A stretch of DNA of 18,018 bases from an uncultured Bacillaceae bacterium (GTDB lineage Bacteria > Bacillota > Bacilli > Bacillales > Alkalibacillaceae): assembly GCA_937983065.1 (NCBI GenBank), contig CALKAL010000183.1, positions 1-18,018 on the forward strand, in the 5' to 3' direction. Below, in pieces: positions 7,778 through 15,334 of this stretch. A program made the translations under genes and the position numbers. Every line of letters begins with the position of its first letter. Positions within the stretch are counted from its first letter, which is position 1. The notes below the pieces were generated by a model that was not told where the DNA came from, did no database searches, and saw nothing but the letters and a program-made list of their open reading frames with translations.

Positions 7778-8022
7778 AGACTATAAAAGAAATCGATGAT
7801 GGAAACGAGTAAATGATAGTTCCGTTTATAAGAGAGGCATTTTTAAAAGCTGAGAGAAATGCTAGACGAAGGATCATTGAAGCTATTCCAGAGAGTGGCT
7901 AATCCCCACCGGCCATACCCCGTTACGGTATAGCGAGATGATAAGTGTTTATAGCTTATAATTAGGGTGGTACCGCGGAATACAACCGTCCCTACATAAT
8001 TTTATGTAGGAACGGTTTTTTT
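7778..8022 (+). promoter_or_regulatory. Alanine-specific T-box riboswitch leader of alaS
   Basis: A tRNA-sensing leader of about 245 nt. Stem I features include the AGTA element (7808-7811), an AGAGA element (7831-7835), and a distal hairpin closed by GCATTT (7837-7842) with AAATGC (7857-7862), holding a GCTGAGAG loop. The specifier loop GAAGCTA has the Ala codon GCT at 7882-7884. The T-box core AGGGTGGTACCGCGG is at 7964-7978, and its TGGT (7968-7971) complements the ACCA end of tRNA-Ala. AGGG (7964-7967) can pair with CCCT (7990-7993) to form the antiterminator, which excludes the downstream terminator. By the family mechanism, uncharged tRNA-Ala favours read-through into alaS. This leader also accounts for the long gene-free gap before alaS. 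Confidence 0.96.
7984..8022 (+). terminator. T-box-regulated intrinsic terminator
   Basis: AACCGT (7984-7989) pairs with ACGGTT, and CCTACATA (7991-7998) pairs with TATGTAGG (8003-8010), around a 4-nt loop with a single internal mismatch. A run of seven T's follows. It is the off-state partner of the antiterminator. Confidence 0.95.
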
Positions 8023-8054
8023 ATTTTTCTGAAATAGTTGAGGAGGGAATTAAT

Positions 8055-10703
8055 ATGAAACATTTAAAATCGTATGAAATAAGGCAACTATTTTTAGATT
8101 TTTTTAAAGAAAAAAATCACGATATCGAACCAAGTCAATCGCTTGTCCCCGTTGAAGACCCAACATTATTATGGATCAATAGCGGGGTTGCAACGCTAAA
8201 GAAATATTTTGACGGTCGATTAATTCCGGATAACCCACGCATTGCTAACGCACAAAAAGCAATTCGAACGAATGATATAGAAAACATCGGAATTACAGCA
8301 AGGCATCATACGTTTTTTGAAATGCTCGGTAATTTTTCAATTGGTGACTATTATAAAAAAGAAGCGATTAGCTTTGCATGGGAATTTTTAACGAGTGAGA
8401 AATGGCTAGACTTAGACGAAGAAAAATTGTCTGTCACTGTTCATCCAGAAGATCATGAAGCGTATGAAATTTGGCGTGACGACATTCGCATTCCAGAAGA
8501 ACGAATTATTCGGATTGAAGAGAACTTTTGGGATATCGGAGAAGGACCGAGTGGACCGAATACAGAAATTTTTTACGATCGAGGAGAAGAATACGGAAAT
8601 GATCCCAACGATCCTGAGCTTTATCCAGGTGGTGAAAATGAAAGATATTTAGAAATATGGAATCTCGTTTTCTCCCAATTTAATCATAATCCTGATCATA
8701 CGTACACGCCGCTACCGAAGAAAAATATTGATACGGGTATGGGACTTGAGAGAATAACATCGGTCATCCAAAATACAAAAACAAATTTTGAAACGGATTT
8801 ATTTTTACCGATCATAAAAAAAATCGAGGATCTATCAAAGGAAAATTATGAACAGTCTAAGGAAAAAGATGTCGCTTTTAAAGTAATTGCTGACCATATT
8901 CGAACAGTTACCTTCGCAGTTGGTGATGGCGCATTACCATCGAATGAAGGTAGGGGCTATGTATTAAGACGATTAATTCGTAGAGCTGTTAGATATGCTA
9001 AAGATTTAAACATGAATGAACCGTTTTTACATTTACTAGTCGATGAAGTGGCGAGCATTATGAAGCCTTTTTATCCCGAGGTCGATGAGAAGAAAGCATT
9101 TATTAAAAAAGTCATTCAAACAGAGGAAGAACGTTTTCACGAAACATTACAAGAAGGACTAAACCAATTAGAAAAAGTGATTAAACAAGTTAAAGAAACG
9201 AATCAAAAGCTTTTCCCAGGTAAAGAAGTTTTCACTCTGTATGATACGTATGGTTTTCCGAAAGAATTAACCGAGGAATATGTTGAAAAAGCAGGACTTA
9301 TCATCGACGAAGATGGCTTTCAAAGCGAGATGGAAAAGCAGCGTGAAAGAGCTCGGGATGCAAGGCAAAAAGTTGACTCCATGCAAGTACAGGATGAGCT
9401 ATTTCAGAAGATACATGAGGAAAGTGAATTTATTGGCTACGACGAACTAGAAACAACAACGACCATCCAATTGATGATTGGCGAATCCGAAAAAGTGAAT
9501 AAAATGGATGAAGCGATGGTCGGCTTTGTCATTTTAAAAGAAACGCCTTTTTATGCTGAAAGTGGAGGCCAAGTAGCGGACCGTGGATTGATACGAACAG
9601 AAACTGGGAAAATGAAGGTGACAGATGTTCAAAAGGCACCAAATGGCCAACATTTGCACAAAGTTGAAGTTGTGGAAGGTTATTTGGAAGTGGGTCAAAA
9701 AGCGACTGCCTCGGTTACTGAAAATTGGCGCCAACCGACGATTAAAAATCATACAGCAACCCATCTATTGCATCAAGCATTGAAAGATGTTTTAGGTGAT
9801 CACGTAAATCAGGCAGGCTCTCTCGTTCACCCCGACCGGCTAAGATTTGATTTCTCTCATTTTAATGCATTAACAGAGGAGGAAATTGAGAAAATCGAAG
9901 CAATCGTCAATGAAAAAATATGGGCATCAATTGACGTTGAAACAGGTTATTATCCAATTGATGAAGCGAAAAGTATGGGGGCAACCGCGTTATTCGGTGA
10001 AAAATATGGCGACATTGTTCGCGTCGTTTCTGTCGATGATTATAGTATTGAATTATGTGGTGGCTGCCACGTTAAAAACACAGCAGAAATTGGACTGTTT
10101 AAAATCGTCTCAGAATCAGGCATTGGTGCTGGCACGAGACGAATTGAAGCAAGAACTGGTAAAGGTGCCTATGAATACTATCAAGAAAAGCTTGGAATTT
10201 TTGAGGAAGTAGTGAAACGGCTAAAAATTAAATCAGTCGAGCAAGTTCCAAATCGAATTGAATCACTATTTGAAGAGATGAAGAAGTTAGAACGGGAAAA
10301 TGAATCGTTAAACGCTAAATTAGCAAAAAATGAATCCGAATCGGTGCTTGAAAATGTTGTGCAAATTAATGATATATCTGTTTTAGCTCAACAAGTGAAT
10401 GTTAAAGAAATGACGATGCTCCGAAATATGGTTGATGAATTAAAGGAAAAAATGAAATCAGGTATCGTCTTGCTCGCTACGGAAAATGATGGTAAAGTAC
10501 AATTAGCTTCAGGTGTTTCAAAAGATTTAATTGAACGAGGATTTCACGCTGGCCAACTCATTAAAGAAGCCGCTAAACGTTGTGGTGGTGGCGGAGGAGG
10601 GCGACCAGATATGGCCCAAGCTGGTGGTAAAGATCCAAATAAAATCGATGACGCATTAAATTCTGTAAAAGATTATGTACAAACTGTTTCAACTTCTAAC
10701 TAA
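8055..10703 (+). CDS. alaS: Alanine-tRNA ligase
   Basis: 882-residue class II aminoacyl-tRNA synthetase that charges tRNA-Ala. Motif 2-like RHHTFFEMLGNFSIGDYY (83-100) and GMGLERI (228-234) belong to the catalytic domain. The editing domain has the zinc ligands HTATH (H566, H570), C668 and H672 (LCGGCHVKN). A coiled segment (about 725-765) leads to the C-Ala domain with its glycine-rich GGGGGGRPDMAQAGG loop. Length and domain order are complete. The ATG follows GAGGAGGG by about 7 nt. Expression is controlled by the Ala T-box immediately upstream. ireB, ruvX and yrzB follow, the standard Firmicutes cluster. Confidence 0.98.
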   Translation: MKHLKSYEIRQLFLDFFKEKNHDIEPSQSLVPVEDPTLLWINSGVATLKKYFDGRLIPDNPRIANAQKAIRTNDIENIGITARHHTFFEMLGNFSIGDYYKKEAISFAWEFLTSEKWLDLDEEKLSVTVHPEDHEAYEIWRDDIRIPEERIIRIEENFWDIGEGPSGPNTEIFYDRGEEYGNDPNDPELYPGGENERYLEIWNLVFSQFNHNPDHTYTPLPKKNIDTGMGLERITSVIQNTKTNFETDLFLPIIKKIEDLSKENYEQSKEKDVAFKVIADHIRTVTFAVGDGALPSNEGRGYVLRRLIRRAVRYAKDLNMNEPFLHLLVDEVASIMKPFYPEVDEKKAFIKKVIQTEEERFHETLQEGLNQLEKVIKQVKETNQKLFPGKEVFTLYDTYGFPKELTEEYVEKAGLIIDEDGFQSEMEKQRERARDARQKVDSMQVQDELFQKIHEESEFIGYDELETTTTIQLMIGESEKVNKMDEAMVGFVILKETPFYAESGGQVADRGLIRTETGKMKVTDVQKAPNGQHLHKVEVVEGYLEVGQKATASVTENWRQPTIKNHTATHLLHQALKDVLGDHVNQAGSLVHPDRLRFDFSHFNALTEEEIEKIEAIVNEKIWASIDVETGYYPIDEAKSMGATALFGEKYGDIVRVVSVDDYSIELCGGCHVKNTAEIGLFKIVSESGIGAGTRRIEARTGKGAYEYYQEKLGIFEEVVKRLKIKSVEQVPNRIESLFEEMKKLERENESLNAKLAKNESESVLENVVQINDISVLAQQVNVKEMTMLRNMVDELKEKMKSGIVLLATENDGKVQLASGVSKDLIERGFHAGQLIKEAAKRCGGGGGGRPDMAQAGGKDPNKIDDALNSVKDYVQTVSTSN

Positions 10704-10710
10704 TTCAGTT

Positions 10711-10716
10711 TATAAT
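10711..10716 (+). promoter_or_regulatory. Candidate -10 element for the ireB-ruvX-yrzB genes
   Basis: A consensus TATAAT lies 8 nt after the alaS stop. The best upstream hexamer at 17-18 nt (TTCAAC or TTTCAA, within the end of alaS) is poor. It could supply T-box-independent transcription of the three downstream genes. Confidence 0.35.
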
Positions 10717-10750
10717 GGAATTAATAATAAATGAGGGGGGATTTGAATCC

Positions 10751-11020
10751 ATGTCAAATGATCACACGATGAAATTTCAATTTTATGACGACTCACAGGA
10801 AAAACAAGTTAATGAAATTTTACATTCCGTTTATCAGTCGCTTGAAGAAAAAGGCTATAACCCAATTAATCAAATTGTAGGTTATTTATTGTCTGGTGAT
10901 CCTGCATATATCCCTCGTCATAATGATGCACGGAATTTGATACGGAAAGTTGAACGTGATGAAATCATTGAAGAAGTCGTTAAATATTATTTAAAAGCGA
11001 ATAAAGAGGAAGCTAGATGA
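10751..11020 (+). CDS. ireB: IreB family regulatory phosphoprotein (UPF0297/YrzL)
   Basis: 89-residue protein with the invariant core GYNPINQIVGYLLSGDPAYI and RHNDARNLIRKVERDEIIEE, diagnostic of the IreB/YrzL family. In Enterococcus, IreB is phosphorylated on an N-terminal threonine by the PASTA kinase IreK and dampens cephalosporin tolerance; T6 (SNDHTMKF) is the corresponding candidate here. An earlier ATG at 10715 would add 12 residues, but GAGGGGGG (10733-10740) is well placed for 10751 and MSNDHTMKF matches the family N-terminus. Its stop overlaps the ruvX start by 4 nt, which suggests translational coupling. Confidence 0.94.
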   Translation: MSNDHTMKFQFYDDSQEKQVNEILHSVYQSLEEKGYNPINQIVGYLLSGDPAYIPRHNDARNLIRKVERDEIIEEVVKYYLKANKEEAR

Positions 11021-11433
11021 AAATATTAGGATTAGACGTCGGTGAAAAAACAATTGGGGTGGCTATTTCTGATGCCCTCCGATTAACCGCTCAAGGTATT
11101 GAGACAATTTACTGGGATGAATCTGATTTCAATAGCGCAATTGAACCATTAGAAAAATTAATCCATGAACATGAAATTAGCCAAATTGTTGTTGGGCTTC
11201 CAAAAAATATGAATGGAACAATTGGTGAGCGCGCCGAGGCATCACAACGCTTTGCCTCCTATTTAGAAACTCATTTTAATCTCCCAGTGGCTTTATGGGA
11301 TGAACGTTTGACGACGATGGCCGCCGAACGGGTTTTATTAGAAGCGGATGTAAGTAGGAATAAGCGAAAAAAAGTAATAGATAAAATGGCTGCAATGATG
11401 ATTTTACAAGGTTTTTTGGATGCAAATCGATAG
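11017..11433 (+). CDS. ruvX: RuvX/YqgF-family RNase H-fold putative Holliday junction resolvase
   Basis: 138-residue RNase H-like protein. Motifs: LDVGEKTIGVAISD with the presumed metal-binding D7, VVGLPKNMNGTIGERA (58-73), WDERLTT (94-100), and a C-terminal IDKMAAMMILQGFLD containing D122. The family (YrrK in B. subtilis, YqgF in E. coli) has been linked both to Holliday-junction resolution and to pre-16S rRNA processing, and which role dominates differs between species. ATGA overlaps the ireB stop, so the two genes are almost certainly translated from one mRNA. Confidence 0.95.
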   Translation: MKILGLDVGEKTIGVAISDALRLTAQGIETIYWDESDFNSAIEPLEKLIHEHEISQIVVGLPKNMNGTIGERAEASQRFASYLETHFNLPVALWDERLTTMAAERVLLEADVSRNKRKKVIDKMAAMMILQGFLDANR

Positions 11434-11444
11434 GAGGTATTTGT

Positions 11445-11723
11445 ATGGAGGAAAAAGAACGAATTATTATCCCTGATGAAAACGGTGATGAGCATTTATT
11501 TGACATTTTATTCACCTTTGATGTTGATCAAACGAATAAGTCTTATTTAGTTGCCGTACCAGCTGAGCAAGCTGAAGAAGAAGAGGTTGAAGTTTTCGCA
11601 TTCCGATTTGAGGAAAGTGATGAGAACGAAGATGATTTAACCTTATTTCAAATTGAATCTGATGAAGAGTGGGATATGATTGAAGAAATGTTAGCTACTT
11701 TCACAGAAGCTGACGACGAGTAA
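11445..11723 (+). CDS. yrzB: DUF1292 family acidic protein YrzB
   Basis: 92-residue, strongly acidic cytoplasmic protein. The pattern IIPDENGDEHLFDILFTFDVD followed by KSYLVAVPAEQ and a DDLTLFQIESDEEWDMIEEM tail matches DUF1292 (UPF0473). Its biochemical role is unknown. The AGGAGGT Shine-Dalgarno sequence is ideal, and the gene begins 11 nt after ruvX, as the last member of the ireB-ruvX-yrzB cluster. The nested palindromic repeat downstream is the only visible terminator for this operon. Confidence 0.93.
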   Translation: MEEKERIIIPDENGDEHLFDILFTFDVDQTNKSYLVAVPAEQAEEEEVEVFAFRFEESDENEDDLTLFQIESDEEWDMIEEMLATFTEADDE

Positions 11724-11744
11724 AGGTTATAATTTTTATTAATG

Positions 11745-11980
11745 TGGTTGGGACATTTTATAAAGGATGAATTGTAAAACCGAACGTTGCGTAAACAAGC
11801 TCTGGAAATATACGTAGACTCCTGCGGGAAGAAGAGCCTAGGTGAGACCCCACAGTGCTTTAGCACGAGGAGGCTCACCAGCTCCCCGCGGAAAGCGAAG
11901 TATATTTCCAGAGCGGGTATGTTCTTGAATTACGTTCGTATTTATTTATTCAAAATCCTTTTGTCCCAGCCATAATTTTT
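11745..11980 (+). repeat. Composite nested-palindrome intergenic element with terminator-like end
   Basis: This element fills most of the 376-base gap between yrzB and mltG. Paired arms, from outside in: TGGTTGGGACA (11745-11755) with TGTCCCAGCCA (11962-11972, one G-U); AAAGGAT (11762-11768) with ATCCTTT (11955-11961); CGAACGT (11781-11787) with ACGTTCG (11932-11938); GCTCTGGAAATATAC (11799-11813) with its perfect 15-bp complement (11900-11914); CTGCGGG (11822-11828) with CCCGCGG (11885-11891); GGTGAG (11841-11846) with CTCACC (11874-11879); and a GTGC-TTTA-GCAC hairpin (11855-11866). TAATTTTTT follows the outer arm. The core (GACTCCTGCGGG ... CCGCGGAAAGCGAAG) resembles a dispersed repeat I recall from several Bacillaceae genomes. 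I see no protein-coding gene; frames crossing it on both strands lack a ribosome binding site. Confidence 0.85.
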
Positions 11981-12043
11981 TACGTAAATTTATCATAAAG
12001 TAACCTTTTCCTTTACAATTCCGTCTCATTATATAGAAAAAGA

Positions 12044-12072
12044 TAGAAAAAATAGAGATTATATTTTATAAT
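12044..12072 (+). promoter_or_regulatory. Probable sigma-A promoter of mltG
   Basis: TAGAAA (12044-12049), 17 nt, TATAAT (12067-12072): the -10 is perfect and the -35 matches at four of six positions. It lies downstream of the palindromic element and about 28 nt ahead of the mltG start. Confidence 0.6.
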
Positions 12073-12099
12073 ATTACGGACGGAAAGGGGGAAGATGAC

Positions 12100-13227
12100 G
12101 TGACTAATTCAAAAGACGAGAAATTAGATTATAAAAGACAGCGAATAAAAGAAGCTAGAATTGCTAGGAAAATAATAATCGTCATTCTTTCAATTTTACT
12201 CATTACATTTGTCGTTGGTGGATACTATACTTATCAATACATAGCTAATGGTTTAAGTCCAGCCGACGTAGAGGATGATTCAATCATAGATGTAGAAATT
12301 CCTCTAGGATCAAGCGTCGATGCTATTGGCCAAATTTTAGAAGAGCACGAAGTAATTAATAACGCTCGAATATTTAAGTATTATATTAAATTTAAAAATG
12401 AATCTGGCTTTCAAGCAGGTGAATATAAATTATCGAAAAGTATGACGCTAGATGAAATTATCGAATCACTGAAAACGGGAAGAATTTTAGTGAATCCGCT
12501 TTATACAGTGACGATTCCTGAAGGGTTAACGATTGAAGAAATTGCAGGCATACTAAATACTAATCTTTCAATAGATGAAGAAGAATTTTTAGAGAAAATG
12601 ACGGATGAAGAGTATATTAAATCACTCATACCGATGTATCCGACAATTTTATCCGAAGAAATTCTCAATGAACAAATTCGTTATCCGTTAGAAGGCTATT
12701 TATACGCGTCGACTTATCCGATATATGACGAACAACCGACAGTTGAACAAATTGTAGAACTCTTACTACAACAAACCGAGCAACGACTAAGACCGTATAT
12801 ACAAGATATTGAACAAAGAGGCTTTACGGTTCATGAAGCAATTACGATGGCTTCATTAATCGAGGAAGAAGCAGTCGGTGAAGAAGACCGGAAAATTATT
12901 TCAGGGGTGTTTTATAACCGGATGAATATGAGTCCACCGATGCCACTGCAGACGGACCCGACTGTGCTTTATGCATTAGGGGGACATAAAGAAAGAGTTC
13001 TCTATGAGGATTTAGAAGTTGATTCACCTTATAACACATATTTATATCCTGGTTTACCTGTAGGTCCGATAGCTAATTTTCACGAGAATGCCTTACAATC
13101 TGCGTTATATCCTGAGGAGCATGATTATTTATATTTCGTCGCATCCTACGAAGGCGACGTTCATTATGCTGAAACATATGCTGAACATCAAGAGAACATC
13201 GCTACTTATCGTCCTCCTCGTGATTAG
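12100..13227 (+). CDS. mltG: MltG endolytic transglycosylase (YceG-like)
   Basis: 375-residue single-pass membrane protein that cleaves nascent peptidoglycan glycan strands and so sets their length. A basic cytoplasmic tail (1-23) precedes one membrane segment (about 24-46, KIIIVILSILLITFVVGG). A LysM-like region follows (about 60-125), then the YceG catalytic domain. The catalytic glutamate is predicted as E255 in ASLIEEEA, by alignment with E. coli MltG E218. The downstream GVFYNRM, MPLQTDPTVLYALG and SPYNTYLYPGLPVGPI blocks are family signatures. The start is GTG with AAAGGGGG 8 nt upstream; the ATG at 12095 runs straight into a stop. It has its own promoter and a terminator behind it. Confidence 0.95.
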   Translation: MTNSKDEKLDYKRQRIKEARIARKIIIVILSILLITFVVGGYYTYQYIANGLSPADVEDDSIIDVEIPLGSSVDAIGQILEEHEVINNARIFKYYIKFKNESGFQAGEYKLSKSMTLDEIIESLKTGRILVNPLYTVTIPEGLTIEEIAGILNTNLSIDEEEFLEKMTDEEYIKSLIPMYPTILSEEILNEQIRYPLEGYLYASTYPIYDEQPTVEQIVELLLQQTEQRLRPYIQDIEQRGFTVHEAITMASLIEEEAVGEEDRKIISGVFYNRMNMSPPMPLQTDPTVLYALGGHKERVLYEDLEVDSPYNTYLYPGLPVGPIANFHENALQSALYPEEHDYLYFVASYEGDVHYAETYAEHQENIATYRPPRD

Positions 13228-13245
13228 AAAAAATGAATGATATCT

Positions 13246-13282
13246 TAGGGAGTGCGCCTAAAAATCGTATTCCCTAGTTTTT
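13246..13282 (+). terminator. Intrinsic terminator after mltG
   Basis: TAGGGAGTGCG (13246-13256) pairs with CGTATTCCCTA (13266-13276) over 11 bp with two G-U wobbles and a 9-nt loop. GTTTTTATTTTG follows. It separates mltG from trmR, although trmR is only about 30 nt further on. Confidence 0.75.
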
Positions 13283-13306
13283 ATTTTGTTTAAAGAAGGT
13301 GAGCTT

Positions 13307-13945
13307 GTGGGGGATATAGGGGCAAAGGAATATTTCCAATCGTTATATAAAGAAGATTCTACGTTAATACAGCAATTGGAACGTTACGCTGAAGAATACA
13401 ACGTTCCTATTATAGAAAAAGATAGTATCGAATTGTTAAAACAACTCATTCGAATTCATCAGCCGAAACGTATATTAGAAATTGGGACAGCTATCGGTTA
13501 TTCAGCGATTCAAATGGCAAGCGCCTGTGGAAATAGCTTCATTACGACAATTGAAATGGATGAAAACCGATACGAAGAAGCTGTTAAACATATAAAAGAA
13601 GCCTTGCTTGACCATCGAATTGAAGTCATTTTACAAAAAGGAGAAACCTATATAGAAAATTTATCAAAAAGCTCAACTTTTGATTTCGTATTTATTGATG
13701 CAGCGAAGGCCCAATATCAATCATATGTTGAATTAATTGATCCACATTTGGAGCAACATGGACTTATCGTTATTGATAATGTTTATTTTAAAGGGTACGT
13801 CATGGAAGAGAATAATGCGTCAAAGCGTTTACAAAAGCTAGGTCAGAAAATAAATCATTTCAATAAATGGTTGATTGAAAACGATGCATATGATACAACA
13901 TTTGTAGCATCAGGTGATGGCCTTGCAATTGCAATAAAAAAATAA
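13307..13945 (+). CDS. trmR: TrmR-type tRNA 5-hydroxyuridine O-methyltransferase (YrrM)
   Basis: 212-residue SAM-dependent class I methyltransferase of the Methyltransf_3 (catechol-OMT-like) family. Motif I LEIGTAIGYSAIQMA is at 57-71, the acidic residue for ribose binding is in TTIEMDENR, and FIDAAKAQY (129-137) and VIDNVYFKG (155-163) are the metal- and substrate-side motifs. In B. subtilis, YrrM/TrmR methylates 5-hydroxyuridine at tRNA position 34 to 5-methoxyuridine; assignment here rests on family and position next to mltG and udk. The GTG at 13307 follows GAAGGTGA (13295-13302). A TTG at 13286 would add seven residues but lies inside the terminator tail with no ribosome binding site. 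The U32-family genes that usually follow are missing. Confidence 0.85.
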   Translation: MGDIGAKEYFQSLYKEDSTLIQQLERYAEEYNVPIIEKDSIELLKQLIRIHQPKRILEIGTAIGYSAIQMASACGNSFITTIEMDENRYEEAVKHIKEALLDHRIEVILQKGETYIENLSKSSTFDFVFIDAAKAQYQSYVELIDPHLEQHGLIVIDNVYFKGYVMEENNASKRLQKLGQKINHFNKWLIENDAYDTTFVASGDGLAIAIKK

Positions 13946-13950
13946 TCATG

Positions 13951-14003
13951 ATGGTGCACTACATTTTAAATGGGGTTAAAAATATATAAGGAAGGAGCAC
14001 CAT
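13951..14003 (+). promoter_or_regulatory. Inverted repeat spanning the udk leader and ribosome binding site
   Basis: ATGGTGC (13951-13957) is a perfect complement of GCACCAT (13997-14003). The 3' arm begins at the last base of the udk Shine-Dalgarno sequence (GGAAGGAG, 13990-13997) and ends 3 nt before the GTG start. If both arms are in the mRNA they could form a long-loop hairpin restricting udk translation. Seven base pairs over a 39-nt loop is weak, so this is tentative. Confidence 0.3.
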
Positions 14004-14006
14004 TTT

Positions 14007-14642
14007 GTGGAGAAAGAAAAACCGATCATTATCGGTGTGGCAGGTGGGACTGGTTCTGGAAAAACAACGGTAACAAAAGCAATCTGTGAAAAAATCGGTG
14101 ATGGAAACGTTTTAATGATTGAACAAGATTATTATTATAAGGATCAATCCGATCTTCCTTTTGAGGAACGATTGAAAACGAATTACGACCATCCCTTTGC
14201 CTTCGATAATGATTTACTCATTGAACAATTAAATCAATTAATAAATTGGCAACCGATTGAAAAACCTGTTTACAATTATGCAAAGCATACACGTTCAACG
14301 GAAACAATTTATTGCGAACCGAAAGAAGTTATTATTTTAGAAGGAATTTTAGTTCTTGAAGACGAAAGGTTACGTCGACTGATGGATATTAAAGTATTCG
14401 TCGACACAGATAGTGATTTAAGAATTATTCGCAGGCTTAAACGGGATATTGAAGAAAGAGGCCGCTCTTTTGAATCGGTTATTGATCAATATATCAATTT
14501 TGTCAGACCGATGCATCTTCAATTCGTTGAGCCAGCTAAACGGTATGCAGACATCATCATTCCCGAGGGTGGGGAAAATATGGTTGCAATTGATTTGCTT
14601 ACGACTAAAATTAACAGTATTATTCAATATAAAATCACATAA
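14007..14642 (+). CDS. udk: Uridine kinase
   Basis: 211-residue uridine/cytidine kinase of the pyrimidine salvage pathway (uridine to UMP, cytidine to CMP, using ATP or GTP). The P-loop GGTGSGKTT is at 13-21. IEQDYYYKDQS, NYDHPFAFDNDLL and YNYAKHTRSTET are the uridine-binding signatures, and RRLKRDIEERGRS is the lid region. The start is GTG with a strong GGAAGGAG upstream. It lies 61 nt after trmR with no gene between, whereas in B. subtilis two U32-family genes separate them. Co-transcription with trmR is likely because no terminator is visible. Confidence 0.96.
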   Translation: MEKEKPIIIGVAGGTGSGKTTVTKAICEKIGDGNVLMIEQDYYYKDQSDLPFEERLKTNYDHPFAFDNDLLIEQLNQLINWQPIEKPVYNYAKHTRSTETIYCEPKEVIILEGILVLEDERLRRLMDIKVFVDTDSDLRIIRRLKRDIEERGRSFESVIDQYINFVRPMHLQFVEPAKRYADIIIPEGGENMVAIDLLTTKINSIIQYKIT

Positions 14643-14715
14643 TTAAGCTGACTTATCATACATTTATTTTTAAATGGTAAAAAGACGGTTTAAATATAAA
14701 GGAGTGTAATTTTTA

Positions 14716-15192
14716 ATGGTAGACGAGAAAAAGTATTATATGACTCTAGAGGGGAAAGAAAAGTTAGAAAAAGAGCTTGATGAATTAAAAACAGTTAGAC
14801 GTCCTGAAGTTGTTGAACGAATTAAAGTTGCGAGAAGCTTCGGTGACTTATCGGAGAACTCTGAATATGATTCCGCTAAAGAGGAACAGGCATTTGTCGA
14901 GTCAAAAATCGCTCAGTTAGAAAAAATGATTCGCAATGCAGTGATCATTGAAAGTAATGGGGAAAACTCAGATATCGTGGAACTAGGTAAAAAAGTTAAA
15001 TTTGTTGAGCTTCCAGATGGTGATGAAGAGGAATATCAAATTGTCGGTAGTGCTGAAGCTGATCCGTTCGAAGGTAAAATTTCAAATGATTCGCCAATGG
15101 CACAAAGCCTGCTAGGTAAAAAAGTTGGTGAAGTTGTAAACGTCAATACTCCAGGCGGGGATATTGAAGTTAAGATTGTTGAAGTGATATAA
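14716..15192 (+). CDS. greA: Transcription elongation factor GreA
   Basis: 158-residue transcript-cleavage factor. The N-terminal coiled coil (about 1-75) carries the acidic tip GDLSENSEY at 43-51, with D44 and E47 being the residues that place Mg2+ in the RNA polymerase secondary channel. The C-terminal FKBP-like domain ends in VNTPGGDIEVKIVEV. Length is standard. AAAGGAG lies somewhat far (about 11 nt) before the ATG. It follows udk by 73 nt with no clear promoter or terminator in the gap, and it is followed by a hairpin. Confidence 0.97.
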   Translation: MVDEKKYYMTLEGKEKLEKELDELKTVRRPEVVERIKVARSFGDLSENSEYDSAKEEQAFVESKIAQLEKMIRNAVIIESNGENSDIVELGKKVKFVELPDGDEEEYQIVGSAEADPFEGKISNDSPMAQSLLGKKVGEVVNVNTPGGDIEVKIVEVI

Positions 15193-15205
15193 ATTTTGAC
15201 AAAAC

Positions 15206-15238
15206 AAAGTCCTGCACAATGAATACGTGTAGGACTTT
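15206..15238 (+). terminator. Hairpin terminator after greA
   Basis: AAAGTCCTGCAC (15206-15217) pairs with GTGTAGGACTTT (15227-15238): 12 bp with one G-U and a 9-nt loop. The trailing TTTATTCTACAATTTT is only moderately T-rich, so termination may be partial. TTGAAA and TATAGT downstream, with 15-nt spacing, might form a weak promoter for yrrS. Confidence 0.65.
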
Positions 15239-15334
15239 ATTCTACAATTTTGAAAAGTAATTCATCAGTTTATAGTTAAATGAATAGATTATATAGACAA
15301 GCTCTATTAATTGATGAAAAGGAGAGGATTCCTT

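Noticed and set aside
9886..10212. 108-codon plus-strand frame inside alaS
   Set aside because: It is in another frame of the conserved editing-domain coding sequence of alaS; no independent signal.
11648..11878. 76-codon minus-strand open frame overlapping yrzB and the repeat
   Set aside because: It is antisense to a well-supported gene and runs into the repeat, with no start signal.
11745..11972. CRISPR array or insertion sequence
   Set aside because: The repeats are inverted and nested, not regularly spaced direct repeats, and there is no transposase frame or target-site duplication that I can see.
11787..11975. 62-codon plus-strand open frame across the palindromic repeat
   Set aside because: It lies entirely within the nested palindrome, has no ribosome binding site and has no recognisable protein pattern.
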